Source of the DNA: an uncultured Clostridia bacterium
GTDB lineage: Bacteria > Bacillota > Clostridia > Oscillospirales > Acutalibacteraceae
DNA: 64,000 bases
Direction: 5' to 3'
NCBI GenBank assembly: GCA_937880805.1
Contig: CALGRR010000131.1
Coordinates: forward strand, 43,437-107,436
In this document: positions 26,209 through 33,290 of the stretch, one piece after another
Numbering within the stretch: the stretch's first letter is position 1
How the letters are laid out: each line of letters opens with the position of its first letter
Translations under genes and position numbers: made by a program
Notes under the pieces: generated by a model
Seen by the model: the letters and a program-made list of their open reading frames with translations, nothing else
Databases searched by the model: none
Told to the model about the DNA's origin: nothing

Positions 26209-27858
26209 TTATGCAGGTTTTTTATCTGAAATATCCTTGTTCATTTCAATATACTCCGTTGCACGGGCAAAGGCATCGCTGCATTTGAGATGGATTGTAA
26301 TGCTTCCGCCCTCGTGCACAAGAATCTCTTCAACAAACTCGGTAAGAATCGGTCTTGTGAGCTTTTCGATTGTGCCGAGTCTTTTAAAGCTTGCAACAAA
26401 CTGATTTTCACCGTCAACACCCTTTTCATATTCATCAGCTGCCGACTTAAGGCTTTCAATAGATAAATCCAGCTTTTCTGCCTTCTCATAAATTGAAGCC
26501 TTGATTGAAAGATACTCCTCCTGAGTGATTATTCCGTTTTTCCAATCGGGATAAAGCTCAGTGAGCATCTGCGTACATTTTTCGCGTTCTTTTATCTGAG
26601 TTTCAAGCGATTTTCTGATATTTTCAGATTTATTTTTTCTTTTATCGCTTGAATTTATCCTTTCAAGAATAATATCATATTCCGCCGCAACCTCAACCAT
26701 CTTCTGAAGAAAAACAAGCACCGCTTCTTCAAGCTTATCAATTCGGATTGTGTGGTTTGTGCAGCCGCCCTTTTTCATTCTGCGTTTGGTTACACAGCGG
26801 TAATAATGATATTCTCCGTAAGGGTGCTTGTTGCTTTTTTTATTCATTATTCGCCTGCAATCGGCACAGCGGACAAGCCCCGCAAACAGATTAAGCTCTT
26901 TTTCCTGCGGCGGTTTTCGGGTGTTAAGGTTAAAAAGTGCCTGTGCCCTTGCAAAGGTTTCGCTGTCAATTATCGCTTCGTGCGTGCCCTCAACAACAAA
27001 CCATTCTTCCTTCGGAACAGCAACGCATTGCTTGATTTTATAGCTTATTGTTGTGTTTTTTCCCTGCACCATATTGCCGATATACATTTCATTTTTAAGT
27101 ATACGGCGAACGGAGCTGTCAGGCCATAAGCCGTCATTAATTTTGCCTGCGGGGTGTTTATATTTAAAGCCCTTCAGCTTTTTATACATCGAAGGGTTGG
27201 GAACTCCCATTTCATTGAGATCTTTGGTTATTCCGAGTATACTTTCGCCCGAAACGAATTTTTCAAAAATCAGCTTCACCACTCCTGCCGCCTCTTCATC
27301 AACAATCAGCTTGCTGCGGTCTTCGGGATCCTTCATATAGCCGTATGCCGCAAACGAGCCGATAAACTTACCCGCTTCTCTGTTGGCATTAAGGGTTCCT
27401 CTCACATTAACGGAGGTTGTTGCCGCCACACTCTCATTGATAACATTTGTTACACCTACCGATATGCACTGCGTTGCGGCATTCATACTGTTTGATGCCG
27501 TATCAACACCGTTATTCAGAGCAATAAATCTGACCCTCAGACGCACGAAAACATTATCCAGATAGTATCCCGCATCGGTGTAATTTCTGCCGAAGCGGGA
27601 TAAATCCTTAACTATCACACAATTTACGCTGCCCGAATAAATATCCTGCATCATACGGCTGAAATCGGGTCGGTCAAAGCTTGTGCCCGACCAACCGTCA
27701 TCAACATAGAAATCATAAAACTCAATATCAGGGTGAAGTTTCAGGTATTCCTTTAGTATCGCACGCTGTGAGGTTACCGAACAGCTTTCTTTTTTATCGC
27801 CGTCTTCACGGGATAATCTGATATACAGAGCAGCCCTCCAGACTGAATTTGTTTTCAC
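26209..27858 (-). CDS. Large serine recombinase
   Basis: 549-residue site-specific recombinase of the integrase/transposase type used by Clostridial integrative elements. The N-terminal resolvase domain has ALYIRLSREDGD and the catalytic serine in SVTSQRAIL, plus VKDLSRFGRNYTDAGYYLD. The middle Recombinase domain (about 170-290) has GSFAAYGYMKDPED and SSVRRILKNEMYIGNMVQG. A zinc ribbon (LVRCADCRRIMNKKSN ... YYRCVTKRRMKKGGC) and a coiled-coil tail follow. The gene appears intact. The annotated GTG at 27858 has a weak ribosome site; a perfect AAAGGAGG sits 10 bases before an in-frame ATA at 27897, which would add 13 residues (INNKEYAEYREQP). Confidence 0.93.
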   Translation of the reverse strand: MKTNSVWRAALYIRLSREDGDKKESCSVTSQRAILKEYLKLHPDIEFYDFYVDDGWSGTSFDRPDFSRMMQDIYSGSVNCVIVKDLSRFGRNYTDAGYYLDNVFVRLRVRFIALNNGVDTASNSMNAATQCISVGVTNVINESVAATTSVNVRGTLNANREAGKFIGSFAAYGYMKDPEDRSKLIVDEEAAGVVKLIFEKFVSGESILGITKDLNEMGVPNPSMYKKLKGFKYKHPAGKINDGLWPDSSVRRILKNEMYIGNMVQGKNTTISYKIKQCVAVPKEEWFVVEGTHEAIIDSETFARAQALFNLNTRKPPQEKELNLFAGLVRCADCRRIMNKKSNKHPYGEYHYYRCVTKRRMKKGGCTNHTIRIDKLEEAVLVFLQKMVEVAAEYDIILERINSSDKRKNKSENIRKSLETQIKEREKCTQMLTELYPDWKNGIITQEEYLSIKASIYEKAEKLDLSIESLKSAADEYEKGVDGENQFVASFKRLGTIEKLTRPILTEFVEEILVHEGGSITIHLKCSDAFARATEYIEMNKDISDKKPA

Positions 27859-27913
27859 GGGTTGCTCTCGGTATTCTGCATATTCTTTGTTATTTATGGC
27901 AAAGCAGCCTCCT

Positions 27914-28156
27914 TTAACTCATAAGGTCTGCAAGTGCATCTGATATTTCTTTTCCGTTTCCGTAAACAACCTTAACAACCGTATCGCCCACTTTGAAAAG
28001 ATACGGATTTTTTACCTGCTCAACAAAGCTTATAATTCTTTCATTCCCCGATTTTTTGGTGTCAATGCTGATATTTTTTAAATCAGCCAGGGAATTCACA
28101 TCGCAGGAATGAATTTCTGTTTTACGGCATTGTTCAAGCTCAGAGCTGCTTAACAT
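27914..28156 (-). CDS. Small element-associated protein (DUF6870-like)
   Basis: 80-residue protein with LSSSELEQCRKTEIHSCDVNSLADL at the start, then ISFVEQVKNPYLFKVGDTVVKVVYGNG. This architecture resembles small proteins that accompany serine recombinases in integrative elements of gut Firmicutes (DUF6870-like); the function is unknown and the family name is from memory. The ATG at 28156 follows AAGGGAG at 10 bases; its stop overlaps the ribosome site serving the recombinase, so the two are one operon. Confidence 0.62.
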   Translation of the reverse strand: MLSSSELEQCRKTEIHSCDVNSLADLKNISIDTKKSGNERIISFVEQVKNPYLFKVGDTVVKVVYGNGKEISDALADLMS

Positions 28157-28179
28157 CAAATCGGTGCTCCCTTCATTGT

Positions 28180-28920
28180 TTACTGATATTCTGCACCCTT
28201 ATCGGCTTCTTTATGCCGTATATTTCCAGAATCCGTAAACGTTGAAAGGAAACTATTCAAATGCATTGCACCGTATGGTGTCAGTATAACATCATCGGGT
28301 GCCATAGCCGCCCCCATATTATTCGGGTCCTTGATGCCGTAATCCTGAATTCTTCCTATGATTATCTGCTCTGTTCTCACCTTTCCCCTCGACGGTGCAA
28401 CAACCGCCGCACCCGCCGCAGTTGCAGTCCACTGTGCGGTTGGAGTTCTCTGCCCGCCATATTCAAGCGGCATTCTGAATTGCTTTTCCGCAGAGCAAAA
28501 ATGTGAGGAGGTTGAAGCAACGGCTGCATTCACGCATCCCGTTTCCGCACAAAACGAGGCGGCGGCAAGCGAGAGTGCCATTGTGGAACAAGCACCGTAA
28601 ACACCCATAAGAGGAATGCCTATATCTCTCACTCCGAAGCAGGTGCCGCTGCATTGGCTGAGCAAATCACCCGCAAAAATAACATCGCATTCCTCGGGCG
28701 AAAGCCCCGCCTTGCTGATTGCACGGGTAACCGCATTGGAATGAATTACGCTTTCTGCCTTTTCCCACGAATCCTCGCCCGCAGATGCATTTTCATATAT
28801 ATAGTCAAACTCTTCTCCAAGCGGACCTTCGCCCTCATTTTTCCCCACTACCGCCGCATAGCCGATAATTCCGGGGCGTGAAGGTAAATTCAAAGTATAT
28901 CTGCCGACTCTTTCAGGCAT
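28180..28920 (-). pseudogene. spoVAD: Truncated stage V sporulation protein AD
   Basis: The first about 205 residues are a thiolase-fold SpoVAD: YAAVVGKNEGEGPLGEEFDYIY, IFAGDLLSQCSGTCFGVRDIGIPLMGVYGACSTMALSLA, STSSHFCSAEKQFRMPLEYGGQ and IKDPNNMGAAMAP. Family members continue with AAADTI and about 120 more residues carrying the second half of the fold; here the sequence switches after GAAMAP to an unrelated tail of about 41 residues and stops at residue 246. The normal spoVAC and spoVAE neighbours are absent. SpoVAD binds dipicolinate during spore formation, and the truncated protein lacks much of the fold. The cut lies next to a serine recombinase gene, pointing to integration at this conserved site. 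A good GAGGTGG ribosome site remains. Confidence 0.85.
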
Positions 28921-28982
28921 ATTACCACCTCAAATAAATATTTTCGCAGATATTTTTGCCGTAAAAGCTATAAATATACAAA

Positions 28983-29014
28983 AAGGCTGCCTTACCGTTT
29001 GGTAAGACAGCCTT
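28983..29014 (-). terminator. Terminator of the amino acid ABC operon
   Basis: AAGGCTG-CTTACC and GGTAAG-CAGCCTT form a 13-bp stem with one mismatch, followed on the minus strand by TTTTT. It ends the transporter operon right after the ATPase gene. Confidence 0.88.
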
Positions 29015-29025
29015 AAAATATTCAC

Positions 29026-29808
29026 TTATTGCTGAAAGCGGTTAAGAAAAGCCTTTGTTCTCTCCTGCTTGGGATTGCAGATAACCTCTTCGGGTGTTCC
29101 CTGCTCAACGATGTGACCGTCATCCATAAAAATTATATGGTCGGAAACATCTCTCGCAAAAGCCATTTCGTGAGTAACAATAACCATTGTCATATGCTCT
29201 GCCGCAAGGCTTTTGATAACCTTGAGAATTTCGCCCGTAAGCTCGGGGTCAAGAGCCGAAGTGGGCTCATCAAAAAAGAGAATATCGGGGTTCATTGCAA
29301 GAGCTCTTGCAATTGAAACTCGCTGCTGCTGACCGCCCGAAAGCTCGCACGGATAAGCATTAACCTTTTCCGCAAGACCAACCTTTTCAAGAATTTCAAC
29401 GGCATTTTTGTTTATCTCTTCAAGAATCTGCTTTTTATTCTTTCTCCAATCAGGTCGCTTTTTTGCCTGCAAACGAACGGCAAGAGTTACATTATCAAGC
29501 ACGCTGTATTGCGGAAAAAGGTTGAAGGATTGGAAAACAAGACCAACCGAAAGACGGTTTTTGCGTATTTCTTCTTTCGAAAGCTTTTTGTTGTTATCGG
29601 AATCAAAAACAACATTGCCGTTAACGGTTATCTTGCCCTTTTCGGCTGTTTCAAGAGAGGTTATGCAGCGAAGAAGCGTTGTTTTACCGCTGCCCGATGA
29701 GCCGATTATTGAGAGCACTCTGCCCTCTTCAAGCTCAAAATCAATGCCTTTGAGAACATTGTTGCTGCCGAAGCTTTTATGAATATCTTTGACTTCAAGT
29801 ATTGCCAT
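29026..29808 (-). CDS. Polar amino acid ABC transporter ATPase
   Basis: 260-residue GlnQ/TcyC-like ATPase that powers amino acid import. Walker A GSSGSGKTT, Q-loop LVFQSFNLFPQ, signature LSGGQQQRVSIARAL, Walker B ILFFDEPTSALDPEL and the switch histidine in IVTHEMAFA are all present. The ATG at 29808 lies 8 bases after GGAGG; a GTG 3 codons earlier is less likely. Last gene of a binding protein-permease-ATPase operon. Confidence 0.93.
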   Translation of the reverse strand: MAILEVKDIHKSFGSNNVLKGIDFELEEGRVLSIIGSSGSGKTTLLRCITSLETAEKGKITVNGNVVFDSDNNKKLSKEEIRKNRLSVGLVFQSFNLFPQYSVLDNVTLAVRLQAKKRPDWRKNKKQILEEINKNAVEILEKVGLAEKVNAYPCELSGGQQQRVSIARALAMNPDILFFDEPTSALDPELTGEILKVIKSLAAEHMTMVIVTHEMAFARDVSDHIIFMDDGHIVEQGTPEEVICNPKQERTKAFLNRFQQ

Positions 29809-29822
29809 TTCCTTCACCTCCG

Positions 29823-30518
29823 TCAGCTGTGGTAATAATCAAGCTTCTTTTCAAACTTGCCGAAAAGAACTGTGAGCAAGCCGTTGAATACCAGATAGAA
29901 TGCACCTGTATAGAACAGAGGCCAGATAAGTCCGTCGGACTTCGCAAACGCCTGGGCACTCCAGATAATCTCGTAAACAGCTATAATTCTTGCAAGCGAT
30001 GTATCCTTTACAAGTGTTATGATTTCATTGCCCATAGGCGGAACAATGCGTTTTACAACCTGCATAAGAATAACTCTGAAGAAAGTTTGCGTTTTTGTCA
30101 TACCGAGCACCTGGCAGGCCTCATACTGACCCTTGGGTATAGATTCGATGCCGCCTCGGTAGATTTCCGAGAAGTAGCAGGCATAGTTGATGATAAACGA
30201 AATCATAACCGCCACAAAACGCTCGAAAATGGTCCAGGTTGCAAGCCATTCAATAAAGAAATTGGGGTTGGGAATATCCTTTGCCCATTCGCCCACAAGA
30301 CCGGGGCCGTAATATATAACAATGAGCTGGAGCATAAGAGGAGTGCCTCTTATTATCCACACAAAGGTTTTCATAAGCCATTTGAGAGGCTTGAATTTGC
30401 TCATTGAGCCAAAGCATATGAGCAAGCCGAGAGGAATTGCACCGAGAAGAGTCAGAGCAAAAATCTCAGCCGTTGTGCCGAAGCCTTCAAGCAGGCTGAG
30501 CGATACTTCCTTAAACAT
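29823..30518 (-). CDS. Polar amino acid ABC transporter permease
   Basis: 231-residue HisM/GlnP-type permease with about five membrane spans. IRGTPLMLQLIVIYYG and the EAA-loop region EACQVLGMTKTQTFFRVILMQ, which docks on the ATPase, are canonical. One protein only, so it probably works as a homodimer. The stop is 14 bases before the ATPase start. Confidence 0.92.
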   Translation of the reverse strand: MFKEVSLSLLEGFGTTAEIFALTLLGAIPLGLLICFGSMSKFKPLKWLMKTFVWIIRGTPLMLQLIVIYYGPGLVGEWAKDIPNPNFFIEWLATWTIFERFVAVMISFIINYACYFSEIYRGGIESIPKGQYEACQVLGMTKTQTFFRVILMQVVKRIVPPMGNEIITLVKDTSLARIIAVYEIIWSAQAFAKSDGLIWPLFYTGAFYLVFNGLLTVLFGKFEKKLDYYHS

Positions 30519-30542
30519 AAAACTATTTACCTTTCACACAAA

Positions 30543-30568
30543 AGGCAGAGGACATATGCCCTCTGCCT
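30543..30568 (-). terminator. Partial terminator / stabilising hairpin between binding protein and permease
   Basis: AGGCAGAGG and CCTCTGCCT pair perfectly around an 8-base loop, with a short TTTT tail on the minus strand. In such operons this hairpin usually limits read-through or protects the upstream mRNA, giving more binding protein than permease. Confidence 0.72.
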
Positions 30569-30587
30569 GAATATTATGTTTTAAAAA

Positions 30588-31400
30588 TTATGCGAGAGTG
30601 AGTTCATACTTCTCTGCAAGCTGACCGAGTGTTCCGTCTGCCTTAAGATCAGCCATAATGCCGTTGATTGCGTCTGCAAGGTCTGAGCCCTGGCGGCAGG
30701 CAATGCCGTATTCTTCGCTTGTGAGCTCAATGCTGTAGGTGAAATCAGCGTAGCTTGTGCCTTCGCCTGTCATTGCATTAGCCATTGTTATATCGATAAC
30801 GCAAGCATCTGCTGCACCGCTGCTTACTTCCATAAGAGCGTTTGACTGAGTGAGAACTGCTGTGTAATCAAGCTCTGCTTCCTTACAAGCTTCTTCACCT
30901 GCGGAGCCTGCTTCAACTGCAAAGGTGAGGTCTGCAAGGCTTTCAACTGTTGCATAATCAGCAATCTTATCTGCTGCCATAACAACAACCTGAGCGTTCT
31001 TTACATAAGCATTTGAAACTGCTGCGTTTGCAAGAGCTTCATCTGTGATTGTCATACCGTTCCAGATGCAGTCGATTGCCTTTGACTTAAGCTCAAAGAA
31101 CTTGTTATCCCAGTCAATCTCAACAAACTCTGCTGTAACGCCGAGCTTTTCAGCTGCAAGGCGAGCAAATTCAGCATCAAAGCCGGTCCATTCATCGCTG
31201 CCCTCTTCTTTATAATCCATGGGAGCGTAATCTGTGATACCAACAATGAGAGTGCCCTTATTCTTGATATAATCAAGATCGGTTTCAACTGCTGCATCGG
31301 GAGCAGCGGTAGTTGTTTCTGTAACATCGCCGTTGCCGCCGCAAGCAGCAAGAGCAAATAACATAACAAATGCGAGTGCAAGTGCAAGTAACTTCTTCAT
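30588..31400 (-). CDS. Amino acid ABC transporter substrate-binding lipoprotein
   Basis: 270-residue lipoprotein with signal peptide MKKLLALALAFVMLFALAAC, the lipidated Cys being residue 20, then a Thr-rich linker. The solute-binding domain starts KGTLIVGITDYAPMDYK and includes GFDAEFARLAAEKLGV and WDNKFFELKSKAIDCIWNGMTI, a polar amino acid/cystine-type ligand site. It captures amino acids at the cell surface for the downstream permease and ATPase. First gene of the operon, with a strong promoter 45-75 bases upstream. Confidence 0.93.
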   Translation of the reverse strand: MKKLLALALAFVMLFALAACGGNGDVTETTTAAPDAAVETDLDYIKNKGTLIVGITDYAPMDYKEEGSDEWTGFDAEFARLAAEKLGVTAEFVEIDWDNKFFELKSKAIDCIWNGMTITDEALANAAVSNAYVKNAQVVVMAADKIADYATVESLADLTFAVEAGSAGEEACKEAELDYTAVLTQSNALMEVSSGAADACVIDITMANAMTGEGTSYADFTYSIELTSEEYGIACRQGSDLADAINGIMADLKADGTLGQLAEKYELTLA

Positions 31401-31445
31401 AATTTTTCTCCTTTTGGCTTTACAAGCCTTTTCTATTGTGCTAAT

Positions 31446-31474
31446 ACATTATCACACTAAAGTGTTTTTGTCAA
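31446..31474 (-). promoter_or_regulatory. Promoter of the amino acid ABC operon
   Basis: Minus-strand TTGACA (31469-31474), 17-base spacer, TAATGT (31446-31451), about 46 bases before the binding protein start. Confidence 0.82.
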
Positions 31475-31501
31475 TATTATTTTGTTATTTTAATAAATAA
31501 A

Positions 31502-31531
31502 AAACCGGCTTGCATTGCTGCAAGCCGGTTT
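31502..31531 (-). terminator. Terminator after the iron alcohol dehydrogenase gene
   Basis: AAACCGGCTTGCA and TGCAAGCCGGTTT form a 13-bp perfect stem with a 4-base loop and an A-rich flank that gives T residues on the minus strand. Confidence 0.88.
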
Positions 31532-31547
31532 AAATTTGGTTTTATAA

Positions 31548-32765
31548 TCAGAAATCTACTCTTGTGTCGTAGTAGCAGCACTTGAGAAGCTTTTCCATTT
31601 CTTCCTGAGTGGGAATTCTGGGGTTGGAGCCTGTGCAAGCGTCTGCAATAGCGTTCTTTGCAATTTCGGGAAGTCTCTCAAGGAATACTTCTTCGGGAAC
31701 AAAGCCCTGCTCTGCAAAGTAGCTGTCTGCACCGTAGTTCTTGATGCACTGGGGAATATTGAGCTTATCGTTAAGACCTCTGAGGTAAACAATAAGATTT
31801 TCTACCTTTTCAGCAACTGTTGCGCCGCCGAGACCGATGAAATCTGCAATATTTGCATAGCGTGCTGCTGCAACTTCGTTCTTTGCGTTGAATTCGATAA
31901 CCTTGGGAAGATACATTGCGTTTGCTGCACCGTGAATGATGTGAGCACCGAAATCTTCAAAGATAGCGCCTGTCTTATGAGCCATTGAATGAACAATACC
32001 GAGAAGAGCATTTGAGAATGCCATACCTGCAAGGCACTGTGCATTGTGCATCTTTTCTCTGCAGTTGTTATCGCCATTGTATGAATCAACAAGGTTTCCA
32101 TCAATCATCTTGATTGCGTGAAGAGCAAGAGGATCTGTGAAATCGCAGTTTGCAGTTGAAACATAAGCTTCAACAGCGTGGGTCATTGCGTCCATACCTG
32201 TGTGAGCAACAAGCTTCTTGGGCATTGTTTCTGCGAGCTCTGAATCAACGATAGCGATATCGGGTGTGATTTCAAAGTCTGCAAGAGGATATTTGATACC
32301 CTTTTCATAGTCTGTGATAACCGAGAAAGCTGTAACTTCAGTTGCTGTGCCTGATGTTGAGGGGATAGCAACGAAGCGAGCCTTTTTGCGAAGCTCGGGA
32401 ATACCGAATACAACACACATCTCTTCGAATGTGATTTCGGGATATTCATACTTAATCCACATTGCCTTTGCAGCATCGATGGGTGAACCGCCGCCCATTG
32501 CAACGATCCAATCGGGCTCAAACTCCTGCATAACTGCAGCACCCTTCATAACTGTATCTACTGAGGGATCGGGCTCGATGCCTTCAAAAAGCTTAACTTC
32601 CATTCCTGCTTCCTCAAGATAAGCAACAACCTTATCAAGGAAACCGAACTTTTTCATTGAACCGCCGCCTACGCAAACGATTGCTTTCTTGCCTTTGAGG
32701 GCCTTGAGAACTTCAAGAGAACCCTTGCCGTGGTAAAGGTCTCTGGGTAATGTAAATCTTGCCAT
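31548..32765 (-). CDS. Iron-containing alcohol dehydrogenase
   Basis: 405-residue group III alcohol dehydrogenase (butanol/1,3-propanediol type), likely reducing an aldehyde with NAD(P)H in fermentation. GGGSPIDAAKAMWI is the nucleotide-binding motif (near residue 95), TSGTATEVTAFSVI follows, and the iron ligands lie in HTGMDAMTHAVEAY and LGIVHSMAHKTGAIFEDFGAHIIHG. The length is normal, without an aldehyde dehydrogenase fusion. The AGGAGGAGG ribosome site is very strong, consistent with high expression. Confidence 0.93.
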   Translation of the reverse strand: MARFTLPRDLYHGKGSLEVLKALKGKKAIVCVGGGSMKKFGFLDKVVAYLEEAGMEVKLFEGIEPDPSVDTVMKGAAVMQEFEPDWIVAMGGGSPIDAAKAMWIKYEYPEITFEEMCVVFGIPELRKKARFVAIPSTSGTATEVTAFSVITDYEKGIKYPLADFEITPDIAIVDSELAETMPKKLVAHTGMDAMTHAVEAYVSTANCDFTDPLALHAIKMIDGNLVDSYNGDNNCREKMHNAQCLAGMAFSNALLGIVHSMAHKTGAIFEDFGAHIIHGAANAMYLPKVIEFNAKNEVAAARYANIADFIGLGGATVAEKVENLIVYLRGLNDKLNIPQCIKNYGADSYFAEQGFVPEEVFLERLPEIAKNAIADACTGSNPRIPTQEEMEKLLKCCYYDTRVDF

Positions 32766-32798
32766 TGGAATCCTCCTCCTAATATTTTTTACACCTTA

Positions 32799-32826
32799 AT
32801 TATAATTTATTTGTTTAAAAAGTAAA
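32799..32826 (-). promoter_or_regulatory. Probable promoter of the alcohol dehydrogenase gene
   Basis: Minus-strand TATAAT (32799-32804) with a weak TTTACT (32821-32826) 16 bases upstream. It overlaps the tail of the frameshifted gene behind it. Confidence 0.55.
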
Positions 32827-33277
32827 TATATTAAAGCAAAGTTGCTTGCGCTTTAAATCAATAGAGCGTCTTTGAAAGCACAAGCAGATCCACAATGCAA
32901 CAACAAAAAATCCTTCTGCGGGAGTTGCAAGTTTTGTATACGGGCATTTCCAGCCTTTATCAACAAAAAGGAATACTGTTCTTGTTACAAAAACCGTTGT
33001 TGCAAAGAAAAGTCCGCCAACGAGCGAATAAACGGGAGTTCCGAGTGCAACGGTAAGATAAAGCAAGAATGCACCCAGAGCAAAGGAAATGCCGCCGTAA
33101 TAAACTCTGATTTCCGTTTTGCCCGCATTGTCAACGGGTTTTTATTGCAAAGCTTTCGGCATTCTTTATGGGGCTGATAATAAAGACTATTGCCATCCCC
33201 CAGAAATATCCGATAAGGCAAATCACCGCTACGCTTGCGGGAATATTGACTGCTAAAATCTCTTTTAATGCTTCCAT
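32815..33277 (-). pseudogene. DUF4345-like membrane protein, frameshifted
   Basis: An ATG at 33277 with AAGGAGAAG before it opens a frame encoding MEALKEILAVNIPASVAVI and one membrane span, ending at TGA 33131-33133. The continuation is in another frame: VDNAGKTEIRVYYGGISFALGAFLL, then further hydrophobic segments to 32815. Removing one base of the CCC near 33135-33137 joins the halves into about 153 residues (AIKTVDNAGKTEI). The NAGKTEIRVYYGG region and four spans fit the DUF4345 membrane family. This is either a recent inactivating mutation or a base-calling error in the assembly. Confidence 0.75.
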
Positions 33278-33290
33278 ATGCTTCTCCTTA

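Noticed and set aside
32836..32865. Inverted repeat TTAAAGC/GCTTTAA near the alcohol dehydrogenase promoter
   Set aside because: Imperfect, inside the tail of the frameshifted gene, and not placed over the promoter core, so chance is likely.
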